A stretch of DNA of 64,000 nucleotides from Tolypeutes matacus (GCA_026826555.1 JAKSZT010054334.1:33538083-33602082), one strand, 5' to 3'. Positions 35,770 through 48,071 are shown, counted from the stretch's first letter. Made by a program: numbers and translations. Notes: generated by a model not told the origin, from the sequence alone.

Positions 35770-36490
35770 ATTGTGGGTCTATTTGGGTTTATCATGTTCG
35801 AAGTTTGCTGAATGTCTTGGAGGTGTATATTTGTGTGTCTTGTTAAATTTGGGAAGTTTTCAGCTATTATTTCTTTAAATATTCTCTCTGCCCCTTTCTC
35901 TCTTCTGGGACTCTACAATGCATATATTAGTATGTTTGACGGTGTCCCACAGGTTTCTCAGGTTCTGTTCACTTTTGATTTTTTCTCTTTCTGCTCCTCA
36001 AACTGAATTATTTCAATTATTTTATCTTCAAGTTCACGAATTCTTTCCTCTGCTAGCTTGAATCTGCTACTGAATACCTCTAGGGAGTATTTAATTTCTG
36101 TTACTGTGGTCTTCAGTTCTGTTTGGTTCTTTTTCATAATTTCCATCTTTCTTTTGATATTCTCCTTCTGTTCATCTATCATTTTCCTGATTTCTTGATC
36201 TTAGTCCATGTTTTCCTTTAGCTCTTTTCAGCATATTTAGGACCATCTTTTCAAGGCGTTCTCTGATATGTCACAGGTCCGGTCCACCTCCCTAATGGTT
36301 TCTAATGCTTTAATCTCCTCCTTTACCTGGACCATCACTTCCTGTTTCTTTTTATATTTCATAAACTTTGTTACAACCTGAACATTTTGATATTTTAATG
36401 TGTTATTGCTGAAATTTAGATTCTCAGGTCTAAGTCTGTATCCAACTAGTGTTATGACAGCAATTTCCTTGGATGCCAGGAGTTAATAAA
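35770..36490 (-). mobile_element. L1 ORF1 fragment, minus
   Basis: A minus-frame open stretch contains SRFKLAEERIRELEDKIIEI, the coiled-coil/RRM junction of L1 ORF1p, in a 74-residue remnant (35958-36182). Upstream antisense text 'gacggtgtcccacaggtttctcag' also fits ORF1. Broken elsewhere. Confidence 0.85.
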
Positions 36491-36608
36491 AAAAAAAAAG
36501 AAAGAAAGAAAACACCTTTACCCATTTTTGCAGATTGATTTGTGTGAGCGCTCTCCTTCAAAGCAAAAAAAAACAAGCAACAACAACGAGCAAAAAATAA
36601 AACAAGCA

Positions 36609-36782
36609 GGGAGCGGCTGTGGCTCAAGCAGTTGAGTGCCCACCTCCCACATGGGAGGTTCTGAGTTCAGTTCCTGGTGCATCCTAAAGAAAAAACAAAC
36701 AGGCAACGAGCAGACAATGAGCAAAAACAACGAGCAGACAGACAAGGGCGCCATCACGGGGGTGGGGTGTGTGGGGGGGTGG
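36609..36782 (+). mobile_element. DAS-type SINE, plus, no clear A tail
   Basis: 'gggagcggctgtggctcaag' head, diverged B box 'gagttcagttcctggtgc', body with 'caacgagcagacaatgagc' units, then a G-rich end 'gggggtggggtgtgtggggggg'. The usual A-rich tail is missing. Confidence 0.8.
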
Positions 36783-37370
36783 GAATTCCTCCATGGATCA
36801 AGTTTATAAAGCTGAAATGAATTCAGACCTATAACAATTAGAGCCATTCGGAACGATTTTGACGATAAGTGAATTATATAAAGATCTGCTTCAAATTTTA
36901 CTTTTATATATTACTTAAATCAATAATTAATCTGCAGGTCTTCAATTAACAATTAAAAGATCTCTGCACTTAATTTCAAAAGTTTATTTTTTATCATTAA
37001 GTAAAAGGTAAATGGAAACACTCTATACTATTTTCATAATTTTTCTCTAAGTCTGAAATTATTTCAAAATTCAAAATTGAAAATTAAAAATGGTAACCAT
37101 GCTGTTTACTCTGCATGCAGTCAAAGCATTGAGAATTTAGGGTGTTTAATGAAGTAATGCTATTTACCTTAACACTCATAAGTGGTTTTTCCTTTCCACA
37201 AGGCTATTAAAAATAAATATTCTTCATGTATATTACTAGAAGGAAAGCTAAAAAAATGTAACATGGGACTGTATAACATAGTGAAAATTCATGTAAAATA
37301 TGAATATGGATAATATTGCATATATGAATGTTTTTTACAAAATATAACCGCAAATAGAGAAACAGAAACA
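36783..37370. other. Intron sequence with a small L1 tail
   Basis: An L1 3' tail ('ctaagtctgaaattatttcaaaattcaaaattg') lies at about 37045-37085, plus strand; nothing else recognised. Confidence 0.55.
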
Positions 37371-37374
37371 GAAT

Positions 37375-37572
37375 AGCAGCTATGTACAGCAGGGAAAGCA
37401 TAGAGAGATTGAAAGGTGATGAGTTTTTTTGTCTGTTTTTTGTTATTATTATTGGAATAATGAAAATGCTCTAATAATGAGTGAAGTATGTGATTATACC
37501 AGATACCACTGACTGCACACACTGGATGGATTTATGCCTTATTAATATATATAAATAAAATTGATTTGTTAA
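37375..37572 (+). mobile_element. L1 3' UTR tail, plus
   Basis: 'agcagctatgtacagcagggaaagcatagagagattg', 'attggaataatgaaaatgctctaataatg', 'tatataaataaaattgatttgtt' is the armadillo L1 3' end in sense orientation. Confidence 0.85.
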
Positions 37573-37684
37573 AAAAAATCCTTTTCTATTGATAAATTAA
37601 AGACAAATCATTCTCTCTCTTCCCCTACTTCCAGCATATAGCTACCAGAATATACAAGTTAAAAAAAAAAAAAAGAACAGGGAA

Positions 37685-38112
37685 GTATAAAATGGTACAA
37701 CCATTTTAGAAAACTATTTGGCAGGTTATTTTAAAGTAAAACATTCATCTATACTATGACCCTATTCATGATAGCTTCAAACTGGAAAGAGGCTAAACAC
37801 CCACGATAGTTGAATAATTAAACTGTGGTATATTCATTCAGCAATAATAAGGAATAAACTACCGATCTATACAATAACATGGATGAAAACATAATGTTGA
37901 ATGAGAGAAGCTATATGCAAAAAAGTACATACTGTATGACTGAATTATTTTTTGTCCAAGAACAGCAAAACTAAGTTATGGTGATAGAAATCAGAAAGTG
38001 GTTACCTCCTGAGGGACAAGGGTTGAGAATGATTGAAAAAGATACAAGGAAACTTTCTTTGGTGATTGAACTGTTCTAGATCTTATTTTCAATATATGCA
38101 ATAATTATATAT
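37685..38112 (+). mobile_element. L1 ORF2 end and 3' UTR, plus
   Basis: 'aaatggtacaaccattttagaaaactatttggcagg', 'gaaagaggctaaacacccacgatagttgaataatt', 'acatggatgaaaacataatgttgaatgagag' are the end of L1 ORF2; 'gaaagtggttacctcctgagggac' is the 3' UTR. Confidence 0.85.
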
Positions 38113-38113
38113 T

Positions 38114-38973
38114 TATTAGTCAGCCAAAGGAGTACTGATGCAAAATAACAGAAATCTGTTGGTTTATTTATTTTTTTTGTTGTTGTTGTTGGTTTTTATA
38201 AAGGGTATTTATTTGGGGTAAAAGCTTACAGTTGCAAGGCCCTAAAGCAGGGGTTCTTAACCTTTTTTGTTTCACGGACCCCTAACTAAGTCCACACTAT
38301 ATTCTGTATTATTTAATAAATATATCGCACCCGCATCAACACATCTCCACAAGAATAATGTTTTTTTTTTGCATTTCAATTCAAGCTCACTGACCCCTTA
38401 TTAAGAACCCCCACCGTAAAGAGCCCAACTTAAAGCTGCTTTCTCACCAAAGTCAGCTGCCACATGTTTAAGCAAGATGGCAGGTGTTCTCTGCATGGTC
38501 TCTTCTTCCTTCCTCCTCTTAGGGCTCTGTGGACCTAGCTTCTTCCTATCTTGGCTGTAGGCTGGCATAGGACTTGTCTCACAGGGATTCCTTTATCAGT
38601 CTGGCATAGGGCTCGTTTCTTTCCAAGCTTTCTCAGCTGCGCAGCTATAAACTATCAGAGAAATGGCTTGGCTTTCCCGAGACTTTAGCTGTTTCACCTT
38701 CTTTCTGTCACATAGCAGTAGTTCTCTCCTCTTCCATGTGTCTTCTTGAGTGAGTATCCATTTATATCAGCCCACCAAGGAGGCGGGTACTCAACCCTGA
38801 GTCATGCCCTACTGACGTGGTTGAATCAAAAACCCTAATCTTAAAAGGTAATTGAATCAAAGACATCTCAGGTAATTTTAATACAATCAAAGGGGCTTGA
38901 CCCAGAGGAACAGACCAGTTTACAAACATAATCTCTCTCTTTTGGGATTCATAAATAATCTCAAACTACCACA
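38114..38973 (-). mobile_element. MaLR/ERVL-like LTR, minus, carrying a hAT MITE
   Basis: Antisense of the LTR family: 'tattagtcagccaaaggag' at the left, 'tttataaagggtatttatttgggg', 'ccacatgtttaagcaagatggcag', ending 'ataaataatctcaaactaccaca'. A 166-bp DNA transposon interrupts it. Solo LTR, no viral genes. Confidence 0.87.
38248..38413. mobile_element. hAT-type MITE, 8-bp TSD
   Basis: Begins CAGGGGTTCTTAACC and ends with the near inverse TTAAGAACCCCCA. The 8-base flanks CCCTAAAG (38240-38247) and CCGTAAAG (38414-38421) differ at one base, as expected of a hAT target duplication. The LTR reads continuously once the insert is removed. Non-autonomous, no ORF. Confidence 0.87.
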
Positions 38974-39108
38974 CATATTTAAAAAATAATGAATGTACAT
39001 GATACTTGAAATGAAAATTTTACTTCCATTAGAAATACATTTTCTATAAGAACAAATAAAAGGTATAAAGATTGAAGGGTTTTAACATTTTTATATTCAG
39101 GATGCTTA

Positions 39109-40185
<1,077 letters not shown>

Positions 40186-40186
40186 A

Positions 40187-40245
40187 AAAAAATAGCAGCT
40201 ATGTACAGCACGGGAAGCAGAGAGATTGAGTTGATGAGTTTTGTC
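40187..40245 (+). mobile_element. Short L1 3' UTR fragment, plus
   Basis: 'atagcagctatgtacagcacgggaagcagagagattg...gatgagttttgtc' is the first part of the L1 3' UTR in sense orientation; the rest is missing and an opposite-strand L1 follows directly. Confidence 0.8.
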
Positions 40246-40249
40246 TTTT

Positions 40250-41890
40250 TTTTTTAACAAATCAGTTTTATTGATACATATTAATAAAGCATTAAGTTCA
40301 TCCAAAGTGTATAATCAATGGTATTTGATATAATCACATAGTTGTGCATTCATCACTTCAATCATTAAGAGCATTTTCATTACTTCAATAATAAATAAAC
40401 AAAAAAAAATAGTACAGAATTCCCAGATATCATCCTCTTAGAGGTGATTTTCCCTATTGTTGACATTTTGTGTTAGTGTGGTACCTTTGTCATAATTGAT
40501 AAAACAGTATTATAATTTTACTATTAACTATAGTTAACTATAGTCCATAGTTAACATTAGAGTTTACTCTTTCTTAATGTTGTACAGTTCTATGGTTTAA
40601 AAAAAATTTTTTTTTTAAACTTAATATACAAAATTTCCCATTTTAATCACTTTCAAATATACAATTCAGTGGTAATTACATTCACAAAGTTCTGCTACCA
40701 TCACCACCATCCATTTCCAAAACTTTTTTTATCACACCAAAGAGAAGATATGTACCAATATTAACTCCCCATTCCCTACCCCCACCTTGGTGCCCTGGTA
40801 ACCTGTGTTCTAGTTTCTGACTCTATGAGTTTGCATTTTCTAATTATTTCATGTAAGAGAGATCATACAGTATTTGTCCTTTTGTGTCTGGCTTATTTCA
40901 CTCAACATGATGTCTTCAAGGTTAATCCGTGTTCTCGCATATATCAGAACTTCATTCCTTTTTATAACTAAATAATAGTCTATTGTATGAATATTCCCTA
41001 TTTTGTTTATCCATTCATCTGTTAATGGACACCTGGGTTGCTTCCATCTTTGGCAAATGTCAATAAATGCTGCTATGAGCATCAGTATGTAAATATCTGT
41101 TTGAGTCTCTGCTTTCAATTCTTCTGGGTAAGTACCTAGAAGTGGGATTGCTGGGTCATATGGTAATTATATACTTAACTTTCTGAGGAAATGCCAAACT
41201 GTTTTCCACAGTGGCTCCACCATTTTACATTCCTACCAACAATGAATAAGTGTTCCTATTTCTCCACATCCTCTCCAACACTTGTTAATTCCCATTTTTT
41301 AAAAAAATAGTAGCCATTCTAATGGGTGTGAAATGGTATCTCCTTGTGATTTTGATTTGCATTTCTCTGATGGCTAATGAGGTTGAGCATCTTTTCATGT
41401 GCTCATTGGCCATTTGTATATCTTCTCTGGAATATTGCCTGTTTTAAAATTGCATTGTCTTTTTGTTGTTGTTGAGTTGTAGGATTTTTTTTATGTGTCC
41501 TGGATATTAAACTATTATCAGATGTATGGTTTCCAAATATTTTCTCCCATTCTGTATGTTGTTTTTTTTTTACTATATTGATAAAGTTCTTGATGTACAA
41601 AAGTTTTTTAATTTGGTAAAATCCCATTTATCTATTTTTTCTTTGGTTGCTCATGTGTTTTTGGTGTAAAGTCTAAGAAAACACTGCCTAACACAAGTTC
41701 CTGAAGATGTTTCCCTATATTTACTTCTAGGAGCTTTATAGTTTCTTATATTTTGATCAATTTTTAGTTATTATTTTCTATGGTGTGAGTGAGTCCACGT
41801 TCATTCTTTTACATGTGGATATCCAGTTCACATCACCATTTGTTATCAATGGGGAAAGAGACAATTCTTCAATGACATAACTTTCTAAGT
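40250..41890 (-). mobile_element. L1 3' part, minus
   Basis: Poly(T) then antisense 3' UTR ('ttttattgatacatattaataaagcatt') and antisense ORF2 end including 'cctgtgttctagtttctgactctatgagtttgc', 'cccattctgtatgttg' and 'ggtgtaaagtctaagaaaacactgcc'. The minus frame at 40849-41118 is an ORF2 C-terminal remnant. Disabled. Confidence 0.88.
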
Positions 41891-41937
41891 TAATTGTTGA
41901 GAAAGATAAACCGAATGTAGTCTTCCACTGTCAATTA

Positions 41938-42185
41938 TAACAGTAGCAAACACACAGACTGCTTACCATGTGCTAAGAACGGTTTTAAGCACTTTACATA
42001 TAAGAACTCATTTAATCCTCAAAAAAACATGTGTAGGTTGTATTAGTGCCTCCATTTTTATAAATGAAGTGACTGAAACCCAGAAGAGTTAAGTATTAGA
42101 ATAATGTTATATAGCTAAGGAGACATGGACCCCAAACATTCTGGTTCCAGAATCTGTGCTCTTAATCTTACTAAGCTGTCTCACT
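41938..42185 (-). mobile_element. MIR, minus, nearly full length
   Basis: 'gcttaccatgtgctaagaacggttttaagcactttacatataagaactcatttaatcc ... gaagtgactgaaacccagaagagttaag ... ccagaatctgtgctcttaatcttactaagctgtctc'. Confidence 0.9.
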
Positions 42186-43919
42186 TAAGGGTCCCTTGTT
42201 CACAGAAGTTTTCTCCTTTGGAAATTCTGACATTATGTGAAAATATATATTACATGATCACTTCATAGCACAAATAGAATTAAATCAAAATAAGCCTTGA
42301 AAGAACTGTGAATATATTATACACTTGTTTTTAGGGCCCACAGTACAAAACATGCTCTTTAAAAAGTAGACTTGCTTGATAAAACACCAGATGGATTGTA
42401 TTCCTCCTGTAGAAAAAATAATAACTGCCATATAATAAATTATCCATTTCTAAATGTCAAATACATTAAAGAATGTAACACAAATACAATTACAGAACAA
42501 ATAGCAGCAATTCAAATGTTGTTTAAGAGAGAAACTTGAAAAATTGACAGAAGCTATCTGTAGCACGTACAAGCTAATGAAGCTCACATTTTGAAAAGTT
42601 TAAACTGAGTACATCATCGAATGTAATTGTAGTACTAGGGAAGGATGTTGGGAGCTGGCCACCTAATATTATAACAAATGTTTTAAAATACAAAATTTGT
42701 ACATTACATCCTTAGAAATGCTGTTTATAAAGCTAGCATTTGCTTCTGAAACTGGGTTTTTCATGATCTCTCATGCCTCCTACTAACCCCACCCTATATA
42801 AACATATCTATACCTCTCCCGTCCACCCTGTTTCTATGGGGGAGGTGGAATGAGCGGAAAGATGGAAGAAAAGGAAAAATAAATAATCAATTAATCCTAT
42901 GTGAAATGCAAAGGGAAAGTGAGTATCTTAGTATTACAACAAGAGTGTCCAAATAATATTTTTCAACCTGGACACTTTTTGGAGTAAAGGTGGCACTAAT
43001 AAAAATTACACCAGAGAAACATGCACAAACCAGGACTTTCTTGGCCAAACCGGGAGACATGGTCACTTAAATTACAGCATTCAAACTTCAAACTGAAAGA
43101 GTTAAGTTCTTAGTTATTTCTCTAAATAAAAGGTATTTTAGATGTATTTCACATGTAATATACTGTCTTTTGTATAGCAGACAAACAAAACAACAGACTT
43201 CTTTACAGGATGGAATGTATTTTCTTACTACTAGATGACAAATTTCATGGTTCCAACAGGCCCAATTCATACCTGAAAAGAGGTAAGAAAAATGTTAAAG
43301 GAATGAGAAAAACTTTATGAAACCTTTAAAATAGGAACAAATCAGAGCTTGCCAATGCTAGTAGCATGCCTTAGCGTGAATAAATGTCTTAGAACTTGAA
43401 ATTTGCCAAGAAAAAAGTTAAAAAAGCATGGCTGTTCAAAGAACTCACTAGGCTCAACTAAGCAATCCATTCTTCTGCCTCTATATAAAAATACTTTTGG
43501 TTTATAAAAGTGAATATAGTTTGTACAGGTGGAACAAAAAGAAATTCAAACAGACTATTTATACAACAAGCTTATTTATTGGGAAAGTGTTTGAATTAAT
43601 CAGCTCTACCTCCAGATTCTTCTTCTGGGACAAAACTTAAAAAATGCTTATTTCTGTATCTGATATTGTTGTTTTTAAGATGGAAAGGTTGCAAGTGGAT
43701 TATCTGCTGTTTATAATTGACTGATAATTTTACCTTCCTATTAACATAGATGGTTGAAAAGTTGATGAAACAGGACATAAAAATAAAAAGATCAAAATGG
43801 AATTTTTATTTAATAAAATTTCTTGGGGTAAGTTATTAATTTTAAGATTAGACACTTTGTGAGATCAATGTTGACGTGAACATGCTACAATTTCCTATCT
43901 TTTCATTTTTGTTGGTGCT
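42186..43919. other. Intron sequence, no recognised feature
   Basis: About 1.7 kb with no repeat or gene I can name. Confidence 0.5.
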
Positions 43920-44372
43920 TGTGATAGTTAATTTCATGTGTCAACTCAGCTAGGTTATGGTGTCCAGCTGTTTGGTCAAGCAAGCACTGGTGTGACTGTT
44001 ACTGTGAGGGTGTTTTGTAGATGGATTTAAATCATTAGTGAGTTGATTGCTTCTATGGCTGACTAAATCTACAGTCAACATAGGAGATTACCTTCAGCAA
44101 TGAGAAGAGTTTCCTTGTCAATCAGGTGGAGGCCTTAAAGAGAGAACTGAGGATTTCAGCAGTCAGAAAGAAGAATTTCTATTTCTACTTCAGCCAGCCA
44201 GATTCTTCTGAGGAATTTAATGTCACCTTTATTGAGTTTCCAACTTGCAGCCTGCCCTCTGGAATCCAGATTGGCCAATCCCCTTGGTAATATAAGCCAA
44301 TTCCTATTATAAATCTCTTATTTACATTTATGTTCTGTTGGTTCAGTTTCTCTGAGAACCTTGGCTAATACA
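43920..44372 (+). mobile_element. ERVL LTR (MLT2-like), plus
   Basis: TGTGATAGTTAATTTCATGTGTCAACTCAGC at the start, 'ctgtgagggtgttttgtagatgg' inside, 'ctgttggttcagtttctctgagaaccttggctaataca' at the end: the canonical ERVL LTR pattern, TG...CA. Confidence 0.9.
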
Positions 44373-44793
44373 GATTTCAGTGCCAGGAGTGGTTCCTGAG
44401 AAATGGAATTTAAGGATGAGATTTCTGAGTTGGTTCTGGGGTTTTTAGAATTGGTTTTCTGATTAGATTAAAAGTTACCAATGACTCTCTTTCCAGTGAT
44501 GAAGAGGGCACTAATAGTTCATGGTGTGAAATAGCAATTGAGATTTGCAAAATATCATCATTGCTACTCCTACGCAAATGCTTATAAGAGGCAAGGCTCT
44601 GGATGACAGTGTATATAATCCCTTAGCAGAATGTTGTGAAGTTAAAAAGTATAATGATGATAGCTGGTTGTTCCTAAATATACTGGAGAAACTTGTAAGA
44701 AAAGGATGAACTCAGGGCTTCAAATTCCCTACTCATGTGTCTCATTTAGGACATGAAAGTTTCTCTGTGTGCCCTGAGAGAAGCTCATTTCTT

Positions 44794-45101
44794 TTTTTTT
44801 TTAAAGATTTATTTATTTACTTTATCCATTTTAAACACTCCCCCCCTTCCCCATTTGCTGTTTTGTGTCCATTCGCTGGGCAATTCTCTGTGTCTGTTTC
44901 CTGCCATCTCTTCTCATTCTCCTCCTCCAGTCTTCACCAGGATTCGATCCTGAAGACTTCTGATGTAGGAGACAGGTATTCTGCCGCCTGCTCCACCTTG
45001 GCTCCTGGCTTCCGGAGCTTTCAGAGCATCTCGTCTTGTCTCTCCCCTGCGTCTCTCTCTTGTTGCGTCATCATCTTGCTGCAACCCATGCACCTTCTAT
45101 A

Positions 45102-45167
<66 letters not shown>

Positions 45168-45250
45168 TTACCGGGAGTTCCCGGGGATCGAACCCAGGTC
45201 CCTCCATATGGCAGACGGATGCCCAACCATTTGAGCCACATCCGCCCCCC
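44794..45250 (-). mobile_element. Long two-unit DAS-type SINE, minus
   Basis: Poly(T), 'taaagatttatttatttac', body, first antisense B box 'aggattcgatcctgaagactt', (TG)n(TA)n expansion, second antisense B box 'ggggatcgaacccaggtccctcc' and head 'ttgagccacatccgccccc'. It is the 3' end of the composite insert. Confidence 0.87.
45098..45166. repeat. (TG)n(TA)n compound microsatellite
   Basis: About 22 bases of TG followed by 46 bases of TA. Confidence 0.95.
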
Positions 45251-45264
45251 TAATATTCTTTCTA

Positions 45265-45805
45265 TTGCTGTTATCCATGAGCCGCAAAGTCATTTTGTTT
45301 CATTTCTTCAAGGATCAAGCTCCTGACTCATTGTTACTCATTGTTACTGACCTCTCCAATACTATTCCTCTCATAATTTTTGGTGATTTCAATGTCCACA
45401 TAGATCATCTTATCCCACTGCCTCTCCTCCAATAACCTTGCCCTCCACTCTACCTTCAGCCTTCACTTCCATGGTCATCCTGTAGACCTGTCATTTCCAA
45501 TGACTACAAACATTCCTTAGTCCCAAACTCAAAATCCTACTATCTTTCCCTCTAATAAAATTGAGTCTTTCAATTCTTTGGCTCCCACCAGGATCTACAA
45601 TCCATTACTAATCTTTCACTCTCACCTCTCTCATGTCCTCACTTTTTCCTTATGCAGCTTAAATTTCAAGTTCCATCATTATAATCACTGATTTAAACAC
45701 ACAGCCAACTAACTACCTAGTCCTCTCTCTCTCTCAACCTCCTGCCTGGCAAAAACCAACCTCAGTTAAATCCATGCCTTTAGGCATGGACCCTAGCAGC
45801 TGAGC
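45265..45805 (+). mobile_element. Possible non-LTR endonuclease-domain remnant, plus
   Basis: The plus frame reads a GDFNVH motif at 45382-45399, the metal-binding 'GDFN' signature of APE-type endonucleases in LINEs, followed by stop-broken, CT-rich sequence with 'cttccatggtcatcctgtagacctgtcatttcc', which in frame would give an SHG-H-DL-like pattern. Family not identified. Confidence 0.45.
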
Positions 45806-45811
45806 ATGGTG

Positions 45812-46160
45812 TATTAGTCAGCCAAAGGGGTGCTAATGTAAAATACCAAAAATGGGTTGGTCTTTATAAAGGGTAAAGGGTATTTATTTGGAGTAGAAGT
45901 CCACAGATACCAGGCCATAAAGCGTTAAGTTTCTTCTCTCACCACAGTCCATTGCCATGTGTTAGAGCAAGACAGCTGCCGGTGTTTGCCAGGGTTCAAA
46001 CTTCTGGGGTTCCTCTCTTCCCGGTGCTGCGTTTCTCTCTGGGCTTAGCTCCTGTTTCCTCCACAAGGTCAGCTGTAGACAATCAGGCGAACAGCTTGCT
46101 TCTCTTCTCTTCTCCTGGGGCCTTCTTTCTAACATCAAAACTGCTTCTCAAAAGACCGCC
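45812..46160 (-). mobile_element. MaLR-like LTR, 3' portion, minus
   Basis: 'tgtattagtcagccaaaggggtgc', 'tctttataaagggtaaagggtatttatttgg', 'ccattgccatgtgttagagcaagacagctgcc' are antisense to the LTR 3' half. About 270 bases of its 5' end (the promoter part) are absent compared with the 54.4-kb copy. Confidence 0.85.
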
Positions 46161-46596
46161 AGAAGCTCATTTCTTGTAGCCACAAGACTTAAGATTTCTG
46201 AAAAGGAAATGCAGAGTCTAACTGTGTGAGTAGCTGAATTACAATGCAAATTGAATTTCCAACCGTGTAGGGTGTCTGCAGTTAAAAAGTGAAGGTACTG
46301 ATTGGGAAGAAATGGGAGCCTGAGAATTGGAATGGAGATATATGGGCTGATAATGATGATGGTGGGTACACTGAACTCCTAAATTCTGAGTCCTTTTTGC
46401 CAAATAAACCTGTAAGGGTCTAGCTTAAGGAATCAGCCATCCCTCCTCCATATCTACAGAGATTAACCCTGCTTTGACCGATAAACCTCTCATTTGGTTT
46501 CAAGAGCGATCAACTGTATTAAATACAGCTTTGTTAGAGTGGTATGGAGGCAAAGTCTTAAAAGGATTTAAAAAATGGTAGTAAAGAAAGAGTACG

Positions 46597-46786
46597 GGGA
46601 AGCGGCTGTGGCTCAATCAGTAGGGCTCCCGTTTACCATATGGGAGGCCCCGGGTTCGGTTCCCGGGGCCTCCTGGTGAAGGCAAGCCTGCCCGCACGGC
46701 GTGGTTAGCTGACCCAGCGAGCACAAGCAGCAAGGGGGTGATAAATGAATAAATAAATAAAATCTTAAAAAAAAAAAAAAAAAAAA
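46597..46786 (+). mobile_element. DAS SINE, full form, plus
   Basis: Complete young-type copy with perfect B box 'gggttcggttcccggggcctcc' and a 20-base A tail. Flanks AAGAAAGAGTACG and AAGAATGAGTATG are a slightly diverged TSD. Confidence 0.94.
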
Positions 46787-46789
46787 AGA

Positions 46790-47289
46790 ATGAGTATGTA
46801 AAATTCTGGGAATTTTGCTGCAAAGGGGAACAAAGAAATGGGGCAGTGGCTAGAGGGGGAAGTGGAGACAAGAAAAGTTTTTTAAAGATGGGAGAAATAA
46901 AACATGTTTATACATAGTTGGAAATTATCTGGTAGACAGGGAAAAACTGACAATGTAAGAGACAAAGGGGAAAATTGCTGAAGTTACATCCTTGAACAGG
47001 AGAAAAGAAAAGGGCTCTAGTACACAAGTAGAGGGTGTGGGTCTTAGGGAGAATAGTGTCAGTGGTAGGCTCTGCCAAAAAAATTATATCATTTTATAGA
47101 AAAATAAAAGCCTTTTTACTACTATTAAAAATTACAAATGTTTTTATAAAGTTCTAATAATTTATACAGAGCCCTCAAGTGTAGAGAGGGATTTGCAAAC
47201 TCCAAAAAAAAGACCCAAGTTTTTCTTCTAAACAAATTACCAACAAAATTAGTTTTGGTAAGAAATAGTTCAACAATTTTCATAGCCTT
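46790..47289. other. Intron sequence, no recognised feature
   Basis: Nothing recognised. Confidence 0.5.
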
Positions 47290-47545
47290 AAGCAGTGAAA
47301 TGGGAGTCTGCATTGCACTGTAGAGTCAGATGTATTTGGTTTTACCAATTAAAACGTCTGTAACACTAGGCAAATCACACATCCTTTGAGTCCCAGTTTC
47401 CTCATTTGTGAACCTGGGATTCCATTACCTCCAACCTCATAAAATATCCCATCTAATTCTTTCCGCAATGTATGAAAAATGTTGAGAACAATGCTTGATG
47501 TATAACAGGTACTCAAGAAATAGTAGCTATTGTTAGTATGTTTCC
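47290..47545 (+). mobile_element. MIR, plus
   Basis: 'gtaacactaggcaaatcacacatcctttgagtcccagtttcctcatttgtgaacctggg ... aacaatgcttgatgtataacaggtactcaagaaatagtagctattg' is sense MIR. Confidence 0.88.
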
Positions 47546-48070
47546 TAAATATGAAAATCTAAGTTCAAAATAGGAAGGTGTTCATTTAGAAAATGATAAT
47601 TAGGGCAATGCTTCCCAAGATTTTTTATTGTAAAAAAAATAATAATAATAACATTTCTAATAGCACAGTTGTGAAAATGGAGAAGAGTACTGGAGGGGCT
47701 TCAGCAGCTTAAGACTACTTGAAGGGTAACGGGAGAGAGATCTGGAGGCACACTAAAGAAAACTTCCCAGCAATAAGTTATGTGAACTCAGGCAAGCACT
47801 TTGGACTTGGTCAGAGCTGCTACATCTGCAAAAGATGAGAAATTAATTATCTTCTTTTCTAAATCTTGTCTGTAACCGTGAATTAATGGCTAGGCCTTAT
47901 AATCTATTTCCCTCAGACTACTAAACTAGAAAAGGTATAGTCATTCCTGTTGTCCATTTCCTGTCAGTCATCAGGTCTTGCTAATTCTAGTACCTAAATA
48001 TTTTTTAAACTTCACCTCTTACTTTCTTAACACACATTGAGCCAGAGCATAAACACACGTTATAATTCCA
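47546..48070. other. Intron sequence, no recognised feature
   Basis: Nothing recognised; a short (AAT)n at about 47636-47650. Confidence 0.5.
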
Positions 48071-48071
48071 A

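Larger units (their letters stand above)
44794..46160 (-). mobile_element. Composite insert: partial LTR + LINE-like DNA + SINE with one 15-bp TSD
   Basis: Read on the minus strand: the 3' ~350 bases of a MaLR-like LTR (46160-45812), about 560 bases of flanking DNA (45811-45251) and a long DAS SINE ending in poly(A) (45250-44794). The 15 bases AGAAGCTCATTTCTT occur exactly at 44779-44793 and 46161-46175, so the unit entered as one piece. The SINE itself has no separate TSD that I can see. See findings. Confidence 0.75.
44373..46575 (+). mobile_element. ERVL-like internal region, degenerate, split by a composite insert
   Basis: Directly after the LTR, 'gatttcagtgccaggagtggttcc' occupies the place of a primer-binding site. 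The relic continues to 44778 and resumes at 46176 with 'attgggaagaaatgggagcctgagaattgg ... gatatatgggctgataatgatg', consistent with the gag-region leader of an ERVL provirus. No open gag, pol or env frame survives; it is a fossil. Confidence 0.6.

Noticed and set aside
43920..46575. Possible intact ERVL provirus
   Set aside because: Only one LTR and a short, frame-less internal fragment remain; no gag, pol or env frame is open.
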